Shown one piece after another: positions 37,807 through 47,696 of a stretch of 64,000 bases of DNA (its first letter is position 1; every line of letters begins with the position of its first letter). The position numbers and the translations under genes were made by a program. Where the stretch lies: positions 186,001 to 250,000 of the forward strand of contig CAWCUZ010000002.1 of the NCBI GenBank assembly GCA_963798795.1, read 5' to 3'. This DNA comes from CAWCUZ01 sp963798795. GTDB lineage: Bacteria > Acidobacteriota > Vicinamibacteria > Vicinamibacterales > SCN-69-37. Under the pieces are notes generated by a model. That model did no database searches. It saw only the letters and a program-made list of their open reading frames with translations, and was not told the DNA's origin.

Positions 37807-39160
37807 CACAGACCTCCGACCGCGCGCAGCAGGCGCGCCTCGCCGAGCCGGAGCGCGGCCGACAACTGCGTCCGCTCCAGTTCGGCCTGCGAGCAGCGCG
37901 ACCTGCGCGTCGAGCACATCGGTGCTCGTGGCCACGCCGGCGTCGAACCGCTCTCCGACGACGCGGCGGGCCTCGGTCGCGGCCGCCACGGCCTCGGTCC
38001 GACGCCGTGAGCGCGGCCCGCGTGGACCGCACGTCGAGCAGGCGCTGGCGCACTTCGACGGCGACGCGCGGCGTCGAAATCGTCGAGGCGCTGCTGTACG
38101 GCGTCGGCCTGCGCCGACGGCGGCCGCCTGGTCGGCGCGCGCGCGCCCGCCGTCGAACAGCGGCCACGTCACGTTCACGCCGACATCCCATGACGTGTTC
38201 CACGTGTCCGTCGCGCGGCACGAATCGCGGATTGGGCCGCGCCGGCTCGACCGCGGCGACGGCGGCGACCTGCGGCCGCGCGCCGGCGATGGCGGCCGCG
38301 GCGCCCGCGTCGAACGCCGCCTGCCGGGCTTCGAGCGCGGCACGCTCCGGCCGCGCCGCGCGCGCCCGCTCCACGAGCGCCTGAAGGGGAAGGTCCGTGA
38401 GCATCGGCGGCGCCGGCCTGCGGCTGCTCCGGCGCCGAGGTCAGCACGATGTTCTGGTCCACCGGCGCGCCGATCAGGCGCGCCAGGGCCACCTGGGCGA
38501 CGGCTGCGTCGTTCTGGGCCTGGATGAGCTGCACGCTCTGGCGCGCGCGCTGCGCCTGCGCCGACAGCAGGTCGTTGGGCGGTGAGAGGCCGGCATCGAC
38601 GCGCGCCTGCGCATCGCCCACCAACGCGTCGGTGCGCTCGCGGGCCTGCTCGATCACGCGCACGCGTTCACGCGACGTCACGAGCGCCCAGTACGCCCGC
38701 ACGACGTCGAGCCGCACATCCTGGCGCCGCCGCCGGCCATATCGGCCGCGCTGGCCCGGGCGTCCGCTTCCGCAGCCGAGACGCTCTGGCGGATCCGGCC
38801 GCTCGAATCGATCGGCAGCGCGACCTCAGCCCGGGCGAAGTAGTTGTTGGGCATGTCCGGGAACAGCACGTGGAAGCCGCCGTCTGGCTGGGGGACGCCG
38901 AACTCGTCCACGTGGTTCGTCCGCTGATAGCCCGCGCTCGTCGACAACGGCCGGCGCACGGGCGGCCTCGCGTGACTGCACGCCGGCTTCGGCGGCGCGC
39001 TGGCGCGCGCGCGCCTCGGCCAGCCGCGGCGCATGCGTCCACGCCGCGCTGCAGCGGCGTCGTCGAGCGACAGCGACAGGGGCGCCTGCGCTGCCGCGGG
39101 ACCGGCCGCGGCGAGCAGAACGGCGATCACCAGGGGCCACACCGATTCGACCCGTTTCAT
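37806..39160 (-). CDS. TolC-family outer-membrane efflux protein (frameshifted)
   Basis: About 450 residues over at least five frame changes. Signal peptide MKRVESVWPLVIAVLLAAAGPAAA, then coiled-coil and barrel halves: RAYWALVTSRERVRVIEQARE, QARVDAGLSPPNDLLSAQAQ and, in the second half, DVGVNVTWPLFDGGRARA with GVATSTDVLDAQVALL. These repeated 'A..R...G..S..DLL.A' blocks define TolC proteins. It provides the outer-membrane channel for the operon's pump. It lies between the two ATPase genes. Confidence 0.8.
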
Positions 39161-40166
39161 CTCGTCTCGCCTCCAGTCGGATGGGTCGCCGACCTGGCCT
39201 CGGCCGCGGCGCCGATGGGCTGCGCGCGGCCCGTGTGCCCGGTGGAACCGGTGAGCTGCTCGATGAACACGTCCTCGAGGGTCGGCACGATCTCACGCAC
39301 GCCGGCCACCTCCAGGCCTTCGCCACGCAGCCAGTCGGCCAGCGCGCCGGCTTCGGCGGATCGCTCCACTCGGACGTGCAGCCGGTCGCCGAACAACTGG
39401 GCGCGGTCGGGCCCGAGCCGGTCGCGCACCCGGCGCAACGCGACGCGCGGCGGGGCCGCGACGATCTCGACGACCGCGCCCGGCAACGCCGCTTGCAGCC
39501 GCTCCGGCGCGTCGAGCGCCAGCACGCGGCCGTCGTGCAGCAGGGCGACGCGGCTGCACCGCTCGGCCTCGTCGAGGTACGGCGTCGCCAGGACGATCGT
39601 CAGTCCCTGCGCCGAGGAACTCGCCGAGCAGCTTCCAGAACTCGCGCCGCGACACCGGGTCGACGCCGGTCGTCGGCTCGTCGAGGACGAGGAGCGGCGG
39701 CTCGTGCACCAGCGTGCACGCCAGCGCCAGCTTCTGCTTCATGCCGCCCGACAGCCGCTCGGCCAGCCGGCTTGCGAAACGGCTGAGGCCGGTGAGCTCG
39801 AGCAGCCGCGTCCGCCGCGCCGCGAACTCGGCGACGCCGTGAATGCGCGCGAAGAACTCGATGTTCTCGTCGATCGACAGGTCGCCGTACAGGCTGAACT
39901 GCTGCGAGAGGTAGCCGATGGCGGAGGTCGCCGCACGGCGGTCGCGGAACGGATCGGCGCCGAGCACGCGGACCTCGCCCGCATCGGCCTTCAGCAAGCC
40001 GCAGATCAGACGGAGTGTCGTCGTCTTGCCCGCGCCGTCCGGACCGATGACGCCGAACATCTCGCCGCGCCGGATCTCGAACGACACGCCGTCGAGCGCG
40101 GTCGTTGCGCCAAAGCGCCGGACGACCTCCCGGAATCCGACGATCGGCGCCGTCGGCGGGCGTCAC
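39157..40166 (-). CDS. ABC transporter ATPase for drug efflux
   Basis: About 335 residues. Walker A GVIGPDGAGKTTTLRL, signature RLSGGMKQKLALACTLV, Walker B PLLVLDEPTTGVDPVS. The Gly-Pro-Asp-Gly Walker A and GYLSQQFSLYGDLSIDEN are typical of the first half of fused YbhF ATPases. GTG 40166 overlaps the HlyD stop, but the body is in another frame, so a one-base change lies around 40155; another is near 39610. The C-terminal extension (about 90 residues) ends VPTLEDVFIEQLTG. Confidence 0.85.
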
Positions 40167-41200
40167 GATCCGGCGTCGCCGTCCGACGCGCTCCAGCTCG
40201 ACTTCGACCGGCATGCCCGGCTTGAGGATGCCCTGTCGGTTGTCGACGGTGACCTTGACGCGGTAGACGAGCTTGGCGCGCTCGGCGGCGGTCTGCACGT
40301 TGCGCGGCGTGAACTCGGCCCGCGGCGAGATGAACGCGATCTGCCCCGGCAGCCGATCGCCGGCGTCGGTGACACCGTCGCGGCCTGGCCGATCCGGAGC
40401 GACGGCACGATCGGCTCCTCGACGTACACGTTGGCCCAGGCGTGATCGAGGTCGACGACGACCATCAGCGGGCGCGCCGGCGGCGACGAGCTCGCCGGGC
40501 TCGACGAGGCGTGACGACACGACGCCGCCCGACGGCGCGATGATCGTCGCCTCGGCGCGGTCGTGTTCGAGCGACGCAATCTGGGCGTCGACCGCGGCCA
40601 CCCGCGCCGTGGCAGCCTGCAGCTCCTCGGGGCGCGCGCCGGCTTCCAGGCGGCTGACGGCGGCCTTCGCGGCGTTGAGGCGGTCGGCGGCGGCCGTGAG
40701 CCGCGCCTCGGCCAGCTCCCGCCGCGCCACCGCATCGTCGCGCTGCTTCGCGGAGCCGGCGTCGCGCTGCGAGCAAGCTGCTCGAACCGGGTCTCGTCGG
40801 CGCGGCGCGCGTTCAGATCGGCCTCGGCCGCCCGGCTGGTCCGACGCGGCGGCCGCGGCCTGGGCCTCGGCCTGCTGGATGTCCTCCGGCCGCGCGCCGG
40901 CCCGAAGCAGCGCGCAGCTGCGCCTCGCGCCTGGTCCCGATCGGCCCGCGCGCGCCGGATCGCCAGGTCGATCTCGGCCGTCGACAGCGTGACCAGCGTC
41001 TGTCCGGCCGCGACACGCTCGCCCTCGGCAGCCGCCACGTCCTGCACGCGCCCGGCGACCGCGGCGGCGACGCGCACTTCGGTGGCCTCGACGTAGCCGC
41101 TGGCGTGGGGCGGCGTGGTCGCCGCCGATCCGCCGCACCCCCACCCGCCGCCGAGCCCGGCCAGGATCACCACGGCGCACCACGGTCGTTTCGGGGTCAT
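40163..41200 (-). CDS. HlyD-family membrane-fusion protein (frameshifted)
   Basis: About 345 residues after several frame repairs. The N-terminus MTPKRPWCAVVILAGLGGGWGC reads as a lipoprotein signal with Cys in GWGCGG. SGYVEATEVRVAAAVAGRV is the lipoyl/barrel-sandwich start, a long Ala/Glu-rich coiled hairpin follows, and IAFISPRAEFTPRNVQTAAER plus LKPGMPVEVELE match YbhG-type adaptors. It bridges the ABC permeases and TolC. Start overlaps the TetR stop (ATGA). Confidence 0.8.
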   Translation of the reverse strand: MTPKRPWCAVVILAGLGGGWGCGGSAATTPPHASGYVEATEVRVAAAVAGRVQDVAAAEGERVAAGQTLVTLSTAEIDLAIRRARADRDQARGAAARCFGPARGRRTSSRPRPRPRPPRRTSRAAEADLNARRADETRFEQLARSATPAPRSSATMRWRGGSWPRRGSRPPPTASTPRRPPSAAWKPARAPRSCRLPRRGWPRSTPRLRRSNTTAPRRRSSRRRAASCRHASSSPASSSPPARPLMVVVDLDHAWANVYVEEPIVPSLRIGQAATVSPTPAIGCRGRSRSSRRGPSSRRATCRPPPSAPSSSTASRSPSTTDRASSSRACRSKSSWSASDGDAGS

Positions 41201-41901
41201 CGCGATCTCCTCGAGGAGGCGGCGGCTCGGACCGGCCGGCGGCTCGCCCGCGGCCGGCGGCCCGATTCGGGCCGGCCGCGGGCGGACGGCCGGAGCGCGG
41301 CCAGGGTCATCGCCTGGACGTGCGCGACGACGGTGTCGACCGGCACGTTGGCGAGCGGATACGGCACGGCGTGGCCGAACCGTTCGCGCACCGCGGCGCT
41401 CGCGGCGAAGAACAGCAGCGGCCCGACGATGCCCGTCTGCACGATGAAGGGATGCAGCCGGCGGAAGCGCCCCCGACGCCGTCCGTCGTCGAGGATCCGC
41501 CCGAGCGTCCGCAGGATCCCGCCGATCTCGGCGACGACGTCCGGGCCGACGTGCCGGCCGCCCTCGGCGATTTCGCGGAGCCAGATGGCGGGAAAGTGCG
41601 GGCGGCTCGCCGCAACCGCGGCGACGGCGGCGACGAACCGGCGGATGCGCTCCTCGGGCGGATCGCGAGGCGGCGTCGCATCGGCCACGGCGGCGGCGAC
41701 CTCGCCGAACACGTCGTGGAGGACCTGCCGGTAGAGCGCCGCCTTGCTGCGGAAGTGGTAGTAGAGCATCGCCTTGTTGACGCGCGCGCGGGCGGCGATG
41801 CGGTCGACCTTGGCGCCGTCGAATCCCCGTGCGGCGAACTCGGCCGCCGCCGCGGCCAGCAGCCGTTCGCGCGACCCGCCCGGCGAGTCTCGTCTAACCA
41901 T
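41197..41901 (-). CDS. TetR/AcrR-family repressor of the efflux operon
   Basis: 234 residues. The N-terminal helix-turn-helix is RLLAAAAAEFAARGFDGAKVD to NKAMLYYHFRSKAALY, followed by a ligand-binding domain resembling CecR/YbiH types and an Arg-rich tail. It is the first gene of the seven-gene efflux operon, as cecR is in the E. coli ybhGFSR arrangement. Its ATG sits in an inverted repeat (41895-41908), which suggests autorepression. A good promoter lies directly upstream. Confidence 0.88.
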   Translation of the reverse strand: MVRRDSPGGSRERLLAAAAAEFAARGFDGAKVDRIAARARVNKAMLYYHFRSKAALYRQVLHDVFGEVAAAVADATPPRDPPEERIRRFVAAVAAVAASRPHFPAIWLREIAEGGRHVGPDVVAEIGGILRTLGRILDDGRRRGRFRRLHPFIVQTGIVGPLLFFAASAAVRERFGHAVPYPLANVPVDTVVAHVQAMTLAALRPSARGRPESGRRPRASRRPVRAAASSRRSR

Positions 41902-41936
41902 TTGGTTAAACTAACTGGATAGTTGGCATGAGTCAA
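41895..41936 (-). promoter_or_regulatory. Promoter and TetR operator of the efflux operon
   Basis: On the minus strand: TTGACT (41931-41936), a 17-base spacer and TAGTTT (41908-41913). Two inverted repeats overlap it, AACT-4-AGTT at 41913-41924 and TAACC-4-GGTTA at 41895-41908; the second contains the TetR start codon. The expected transcription start falls at about 41901, the A of ATG, so the mRNA may be leaderless. Repressor binding would block both RNA polymerase and the start. Confidence 0.6.
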
Positions 41937-42030
41937 GGCAGAAGGCAGAAGGCAGAAGAGGCTGCAGCCATCGGCGCTTCTGCCTTCTGCCTTCTGCCTT
42001 CTGCCTTCTGCCTTCTGCCTTCTGCCTTCT
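41935..42030. repeat. Heptanucleotide repeat with inverted arms
   Basis: CTTCTGC is repeated seven times in tandem (41977-42025) plus a partial unit that reaches the stop codon of the response regulator. The opposite arm at 41935-41958 carries three-plus copies of the complement (GCAGAAG). The arms can pair over 24 bases around an 18-base loop. The left arm touches the -35 box of the efflux promoter. Confidence 0.85.
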
Positions 42031-42775
42031 AGAGAAGTTCCTGCAACCGCTGGTACCCGGCCCGGCTGACCGGGAGCTTCGTGCCGTCGGCGAGCACCGC
42101 CACCCGGCTGTCCTTCGCGTACAGCTCCACGCGCGCCAGCCGCTCCACGTTGAGCAGGTACGACCGGTGGATGCGGACGAAGCGGCGCCGGTCGAGCTGC
42201 CCTTCCAGCGCGCCGAGCGTCTGCTCCTTGAGGAGCATCCGACCGCCCGTCCGGAACGCCACGTAGTCGTCCTGCGCCTCGACGTAGTCGATCCGGTCCA
42301 CCGGCACGACGTGCACCTGCGCCCCGTCGCGAATCACCACGCGCTCGAGCGGTCCCGCCGCCGGGCGCGCCGCGGCACGCAGCGCCGCCGGCGCGGCGGC
42401 CGGCGGCCGCCGCGCGCGCGCCCGATCGAGCGCCGCGACGAGCCGCTCGCGCGTGAACGGCTTGAGCAGGTAGTCGACGGCGTGCACCTCGAAGGCGCGC
42501 AGGGCGAACTCGTCGTACGCCGTGACGAAGATGACGGGCACGTCGCGTCCGACCAGCTCGAGCACGTCGAACCCGTCGAGCTTCGGCATCTGCACGTCGA
42601 GCAGGAGCACGTCCGGCTTCTCGTCGGCCACGGCGCTCACCGCCTCGAAGCCGTTCGCGCACTCTGCGACGATCGCCACGTCGTCGAGCGTTTCGAGATC
42701 GCGCCGCAGCGCCAGGCGCGCGGGCTCCTCGTCGTCCACGACGACGATCCGCAACCGCTGGCGCGGCGGGCTCAT
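42029..42775 (-). CDS. LytTR-family response regulator
   Basis: 248 residues. Receiver domain with Asp14-Asp15 (VVVDDEEPA), phospho-acceptor Asp60 (LLLDVQMPKLDG) and Lys105 (DYLLKPF). After a Pro/Ala/Arg linker comes a LytTR DNA-binding domain: IDYVEAQDDYVAFRT, RRFVRIHRSYLLNVERL. The ATG overlaps the sensor kinase stop (ATGA). Such regulators bind direct repeats upstream of envelope or virulence-type genes. Confidence 0.93.
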   Translation of the reverse strand: MSPPRQRLRIVVVDDEEPARLALRRDLETLDDVAIVAECANGFEAVSAVADEKPDVLLLDVQMPKLDGFDVLELVGRDVPVIFVTAYDEFALRAFEVHAVDYLLKPFTRERLVAALDRARARRPPAAAPAALRAAARPAAGPLERVVIRDGAQVHVVPVDRIDYVEAQDDYVAFRTGGRMLLKEQTLGALEGQLDRRRFVRIHRSYLLNVERLARVELYAKDSRVAVLADGTKLPVSRAGYQRLQELL

Positions 42776-43834
42776 GCGGCGGCCTCCGGGCCGCAGGGCA
42801 GCGAGAGCGAGACCCGGAAGCGGTCGGCGCCCGCTTCCACCGTGGTGTGCGCGATCTCGCCGAACACGGCGGTCAACCGGCGCCGCACGAGCGCCAGGCC
42901 CAGTCCCGTGCCGGTCCGCCGCGCGTCGGCGTCGTGCGGATTGGTCACCGCGACGATGACGCGATCGCCCGTCGCGGGACGCCGCGATCCGGATGTCGCC
43001 GCCGTCGAGGAGCGTCGCGATGCCGTGACGCACGGCGTTCTCGACGAGCGGCTGCAGGATGAGCGGCGGCACCGGCACCGCGGCGCTCGCGGGGTCGATC
43101 GACGTCTCGACCGTGAGCCGGGCGCCGAACCGCACCTGTTCGATGCGCAGGTACTGCTCGGCCAGCGCCACCTCACGCCCGAGCGGAATGCGGTCGGCCG
43201 CGCCGAGCGCGAGGCTGTCGCGCAGGAAGTCGCCCAGAAGCTGGCACATCAGGCGGGCCCGCGCCGGATCGACGGCGACCAGCCCCGCGATCGAGTTGAG
43301 GCTGTTGAAGAGGAAGTGCGGATCGACCTGGGCGCGCAGGGCGCGCAGTTCGGCGTCACGGTGCGCTACCTGCGCTTCGAGCGCGCGCTGCGCGGCCTGC
43401 GCCGACTCGTCCATCGCCTGGAGCAGGTACTGCACGGCGACGGTCAGCAGATAGGCGAGCGTTCCGAATTCGACGAGCAGCGGTGCCAGCACGGGCGGGA
43501 CGGGGCGGCTGAGTCCCGCGCCGTTCGTCGCGAGCAGGGCCCACCAGGCGCGCCCCACGGCCGCCCAGAGCAGGGCGGTGACCAGCGCCGCGGCGAGCAC
43601 CGTGCCGCCGATGCGCACGGTGCCCGCGCGCCCGATCGGCAGCGCGCGGCAGAGATACCACACCGACAGCGACACGGGCGCCGCGCCGAGCGCCAGCGGC
43701 AGCGCGAAGGCGATCGCCCCGGCCCACCCGACCGACGTCAGCGCGCGGACCAGCACGGCGAGCAACGCGCCCACCAGCAGCCAGGCGAGGCCGCTGAGGA
43801 GCACGTGCCGGCGGTCGGCCAGGATCGGATGCAT
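42772..43834 (-). CDS. LytS/YehU-type sensor histidine kinase (one frameshift)
   Basis: About 353 residues after repairing a frame change near 42977. Four hydrophobic segments in residues 10-140 form the sensor, then a His-kinase domain with the phospho-acceptor His173 in DPHFLFNSLNSIAGL and an ATPase region containing LILQPLVENAVRHGIA. The repaired end reads TGTGLGLALVRRRL and stops at 42772, overlapping the regulator. Intramembrane sensing is likely because there is almost no extracellular loop. Confidence 0.9.
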
Positions 43835-43868
43835 GGGTGCGGACGGCGGGTCCGACGCTCATTCTGCC

Positions 43869-44558
43869 TCAGGTCTTGATCTCGACGCCGCCCATCAGGA
43901 CGAACCCGCGGACGGTCAGCTGATTGCGCGCGCCGGGCGCGCCGGTGCTCTTGTCGTCGGCGCCGCCCATGATCGCGACGATGCGGTTCGACACGGCCCA
44001 GTCAGGCGGCACGGTGATCTCCACGCCGCCCCAGAGTACGAACACGTCGATGACCGCTTCGCCGGCGGTGGCGGCCTGGCGGAAATCCATCTCGACGCCG
44101 CCCATGATCGCCGTCAGGTCCGCGCGCTGGAACGTCGTCGACGTGATGCGGCGCTTGACGGCCGACCAGAACGCCACTTCCGACAGCGTCCCGGACGGCG
44201 CGGCCGAGGCGGGCCCGTGCGGGCTGCGACCCCGCAGGATCAGCAGCACGCCGAACAACACCAGGACGAGCGGCCACCAGTCCCAGAACTCGACGCGCAG
44301 GCCAAAGGCGTGCTCCGCGGTGAGCCAGACCCCGACGACCAGCAGGATGCCGCCGAAGGTCTGGCCGGAGCGGTCGCACGATCGCAACATGACCGCCAGG
44401 CCCATCGCGACCAGCGCGAGCGGCCAGTAGCCGAGGACCTGGCCTGCGTCCACCAGATCGAAATTCGCCGCCAGAAACACCAGGCCGATGCCGACGACAA
44501 CGGTCCCGAGGACGATCTGCGGCGTCAGCCAGCCGAGCGAGCGCTGCCCGTCTGCCAT
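43869..44558 (-). CDS. LiaF-like membrane protein with cell-wall-active response domain
   Basis: 229 residues. The first half has four hydrophobic segments; the second is a beta-helical domain with repeated GGVE units (TAIMGGVEMDF, VLWGGVEITVP, VLMGGVEIKT), as in LiaF/YvqF C-terminal domains. In Firmicutes LiaF inhibits the LiaS kinase until the envelope is stressed. Here it lies 34 bases upstream of a kinase of another class, so a similar inhibitory role is inferred. Confidence 0.85.
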   Translation of the reverse strand: MADGQRSLGWLTPQIVLGTVVVGIGLVFLAANFDLVDAGQVLGYWPLALVAMGLAVMLRSCDRSGQTFGGILLVVGVWLTAEHAFGLRVEFWDWWPLVLVLFGVLLILRGRSPHGPASAAPSGTLSEVAFWSAVKRRITSTTFQRADLTAIMGGVEMDFRQAATAGEAVIDVFVLWGGVEITVPPDWAVSNRIVAIMGGADDKSTGAPGARNQLTVRGFVLMGGVEIKT

Positions 44559-44559
44559 C

Positions 44560-44889
44560 TCAAGGCTCCTTGCGCACGGGGTGGGGACCCCGCGCGCCCA
44601 TCAGAATGGACACGCCGGCCGCCACGATGAAGAGCGGCCACGACCGGTCGAGCGACAGCACGTCATAGGTGTGCAGCAGGAACAGGCTGCCGGCGACGAC
44701 CAGCCAGAAGCCGTCGCCGCGCCGGCCGTCCACGCGCCGGACCGCCATCTTCGCGGCGCCCAGCACGATCAGGATGACCGGCCAGAGCCGGTGGAAGTGC
44801 CAGGCCGGCCCGGCACCGAGCCGGTCGGCCAGGAAGATGGCGCCCAGCGCAATCAGCAGCACGCCGGTGACGATTTGACCGCGATTCAT
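44560..44889 (-). CDS. DUF5668 / LiaI-LiaF-like small membrane protein
   Basis: 109 residues. Start 44889 is preceded by GAGGTGA. Alternating hydrophobic segments, GQIVTGVLLIALGAIFLADRL and RLWPVILIVLGAAKM, are typical of the LiaI/LiaF transmembrane repeat (DUF5668). It begins the four-gene envelope-sensing operon and ends one base before the LiaF-like gene. Confidence 0.8.
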   Translation of the reverse strand: MNRGQIVTGVLLIALGAIFLADRLGAGPAWHFHRLWPVILIVLGAAKMAVRRVDGRRGDGFWLVVAGSLFLLHTYDVLSLDRSWPLFIVAAGVSILMGARGPHPVRKEP

Positions 44890-45022
44890 CGACTCACCTC
44901 GGTGGACGGCCGCCACCGTGGCGGTCCGCCTCCAGACGACGATAGGCACGTCGCCGGTTCGCTGGCACGGTGTGGTCGGCTAGCGGCGGCTGTGCGTCGG
45001 TGAACGGCGGGGCCGGAGCAGT

Positions 45023-45028
45023 TACAAT
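45023..45028 (+). promoter_or_regulatory. -10 box (TACAAT) of the ABC/SCO operon
   Basis: TACAAT lies seven bases before ATG 45036, so transcription should begin at or within one base of the start codon. The -35 region is weak (GTGAAC at 45000). The divergent gap 44890-45035 otherwise shows no operator or hairpin that I could identify. Confidence 0.45.
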
Positions 45029-45035
45029 CATCTGC

Positions 45036-45763
<728 letters not shown>

Positions 45764-45779
<16 letters not shown>

Positions 45780-46651
45780 CCCGGGCGGGCGCGCTCGCCG
45801 TGCTGGCGGCGCTGACCGCCTTCGCCCTCGGGGCCTGCGCCCGGCGCGACGCGCCGAAACAGTACCAGCTCGAGGGCCAGGTCCTTGCGGTCGATGCCGC
45901 CAAGGGCCGGCTCACCATCAAGCACGGAGACATCGAGAACTTCATGCCGGCCATGACGATGACCTACGACGTGGCCAGTCCGGATCTGCTGAACGGCCGT
46001 GAGCCGGGCGAACTGATCACGGCGACCCTCGAAGTCGACGACATGTCGGGACGGCTCGTCGCGATCACCCACACCGGTTCGGCACCGCTCCCGGAAGGCT
46101 CGAACGAAGCCCTGATGGCCGGCGGCATCCTGGGGCCCGGCGACCCGGTGCCCGACACGGCGTTCATCGACCAGACGGATCGGCGGCGCTCGTTGTCGGA
46201 GTGGAAGGACCGCGACACGCTGATCACGTTCATCTACACGCGCTGCCCGCTGCCGGACTTCTGTCCGCTGATGGACCAGAACTTCGCGACGATCCAGCGG
46301 GCCGTGGCCAAAGACGCCACGCTGCGCGGCCGCGTGAGTCTGATCTCGATCACCTTCGACCCGGACCACGACACGCCGGCCGTGCTGGCCGAACACGCCC
46401 GGCACCTCGAGGCCGATCCGGCAGTGTGGACGTTTCTGACGGGCGACCGGAAGACCATCGACCGGTTTGCGGCGCGGTTCGGGGTCGGCGTCCTGCGCTC
46501 CGGGCAGCCGGACGGTCAGATCACGCACAATCTCGAGACCGCGCTGGTCGGCCCGGACCTGCATCTCATCCGCGTCTACAGCGGGAACGACTGGACGCCG
46601 CGGTCGGTGCTGGCCGACCTGCGATCGGCCGTGCTGGCCGCCTCGAAGTAA
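45764..46651 (+). CDS. CusF-like copper chaperone fused to SCO1 domain, lipoprotein
   Basis: 295 residues. A lipobox LGAC puts the anchor at Cys25. Residues 33-100 form a CusF-like copper-binding domain with NFMPAMTMTYDV (the Met ligands are M61, M64 and M66). A SCO1/SenC thioredoxin-fold domain follows: YTRCPLPDFCPLM with Cys161 and Cys167, and a later His in ITHNLETAL. The cysteines are spaced CX5C, not the textbook CX3C. SCO proteins load the CuA site of cytochrome oxidase; fusion to a copper chaperone suggests direct metal hand-over. Confidence 0.88.
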
Positions 46652-47338
46652 GTGAGCGGGGCGGCGCCGCCGTCGTCGGTGTTCACGTCGGCCGAGCGCC
46701 GGCTGATTCGAGCGCTGCGAACGCCGGCCGCCGTCCAGGCGTTTCTCAACGCCCTGCCGTACAACACCGAGCCGCCGCCCGAACCGGCCACGCTGCGGTC
46801 CTTTCGCGGTGTCGTCCGGCGGCAGACGGCGCACTGCCTGGAGGCCGCGCTCACGGCGGCGGTGATCCTGGAACAGCACGGCTACTCGCCGATCGTCATG
46901 AGCCTGGAGTCCATCGACGGCCTGGACCACGTGGTGTTCGTCTATCGCCGGCGCGGCCGGTGGGGCGCGGTCGCGCGCTCCCGCGATCCGGGCCTGCACG
47001 GCCGCCGCCCCGTGTTCCGGACGCTGCGCCACCTGGCGCTGAGCTACTTCGACCCGTTCGTCGATCGCACCGGGTGCCTGAACGCGTACGGGGCCACGGA
47101 CCTGCGGAGGCTCGGCCCGTACGACTGGCGGCTGTCGGACACGAACGTGTGGAAAGTGGAGCGACTGCTCTTCGAGATCCCGCACCGGCCGATTCGCTGG
47201 TCGCCGGCCCGGCTCGCGCGGCTGCGGAAGCGGTATCGCGCGTTCGTGCAGGCCCACCCCGATCGCAAGCCGACCTACTACGATCGCGGGACCTGGACTC
47301 CGATCCCGAAGCCATCGGGGCGTCTTCCCCCCGGCTAG
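46652..47338 (+). CDS. Uncharacterised protein with possible Cys-His-Asp site
   Basis: 228 residues, no signal peptide or membrane segment. GTG 46652 directly follows the SCO stop. RQTAHCLEAALTAAVILE and DHVVFVYRRRGRWGAVARSRD place a Cys at a helix start and a His before strands, an arrangement seen in transglutaminase/papain-like folds. This is inference from pattern. The rest is Arg/Tyr-rich. Its stop overlaps that of the convergent small gene by four bases. Confidence 0.6.
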   Translation: MSGAAPPSSVFTSAERRLIRALRTPAAVQAFLNALPYNTEPPPEPATLRSFRGVVRRQTAHCLEAALTAAVILEQHGYSPIVMSLESIDGLDHVVFVYRRRGRWGAVARSRDPGLHGRRPVFRTLRHLALSYFDPFVDRTGCLNAYGATDLRRLGPYDWRLSDTNVWKVERLLFEIPHRPIRWSPARLARLRKRYRAFVQAHPDRKPTYYDRGTWTPIPKPSGRLPPG

Positions 47339-47637
47339 TCCAGGTCGAAATCCCGCGAGGGCTTCGTGATCGGCTCGTCCTTGGCCTGCCGCAGCGCGTC
47401 CTCGAAGCGCTTCGACAGGGCGTCACCGCGCGTACGCTCGGACTGGACCGCCTGGTCGAAGAGCGCGTCGCGGTGCGCCTTCTGTTCGGCCAGGATCCGG
47501 TGGGCTTCGTCGAGCACAGGCTTGTCGACGCGCTCGGGCTCGACGTGCCGCACCACACGGTGAAGGCCCTCGTCGACGACGAGCGTCGACTGGCAGCACG
47601 GGCAGGTCACTTCGAATTCGGTGCGGAGTCGGGCCAT
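47335..47637 (-). CDS. Small protein with N-terminal Cys pair (zinc-ribbon-like)
   Basis: 100 residues. GGAGG precedes the ATG by eight bases. FEVTCPCCQSTLVVDEG has a CxxC that could be half a zinc knuckle; no second pair is present, so metal binding would need a dimer. The remainder is charged and helical (LDEAHRILAEQKAHRDALF) and could form a coiled coil. Not recognised beyond this. Confidence 0.65.
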   Translation of the reverse strand: MARLRTEFEVTCPCCQSTLVVDEGLHRVVRHVEPERVDKPVLDEAHRILAEQKAHRDALFDQAVQSERTRGDALSKRFEDALRQAKDEPITKPSRDFDLD

Positions 47638-47696
47638 GGATGTTGCCTCCGGCGGCCGGCGGGAGCGACCGCCCCGATCGCCGCGGGACCGCCGAC

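Noticed and set aside
41935..42030. Heptamer array considered as a CRISPR or small-RNA locus
   Set aside because: Units are only 7 bases, contiguous and without spacers. It is a simple repeat.
42029..43834. 601-codon frame that would fuse kinase and regulator
   Set aside because: The junction loses the kinase GLGL region. A repair near 42977 restores it and gives two overlapping genes.
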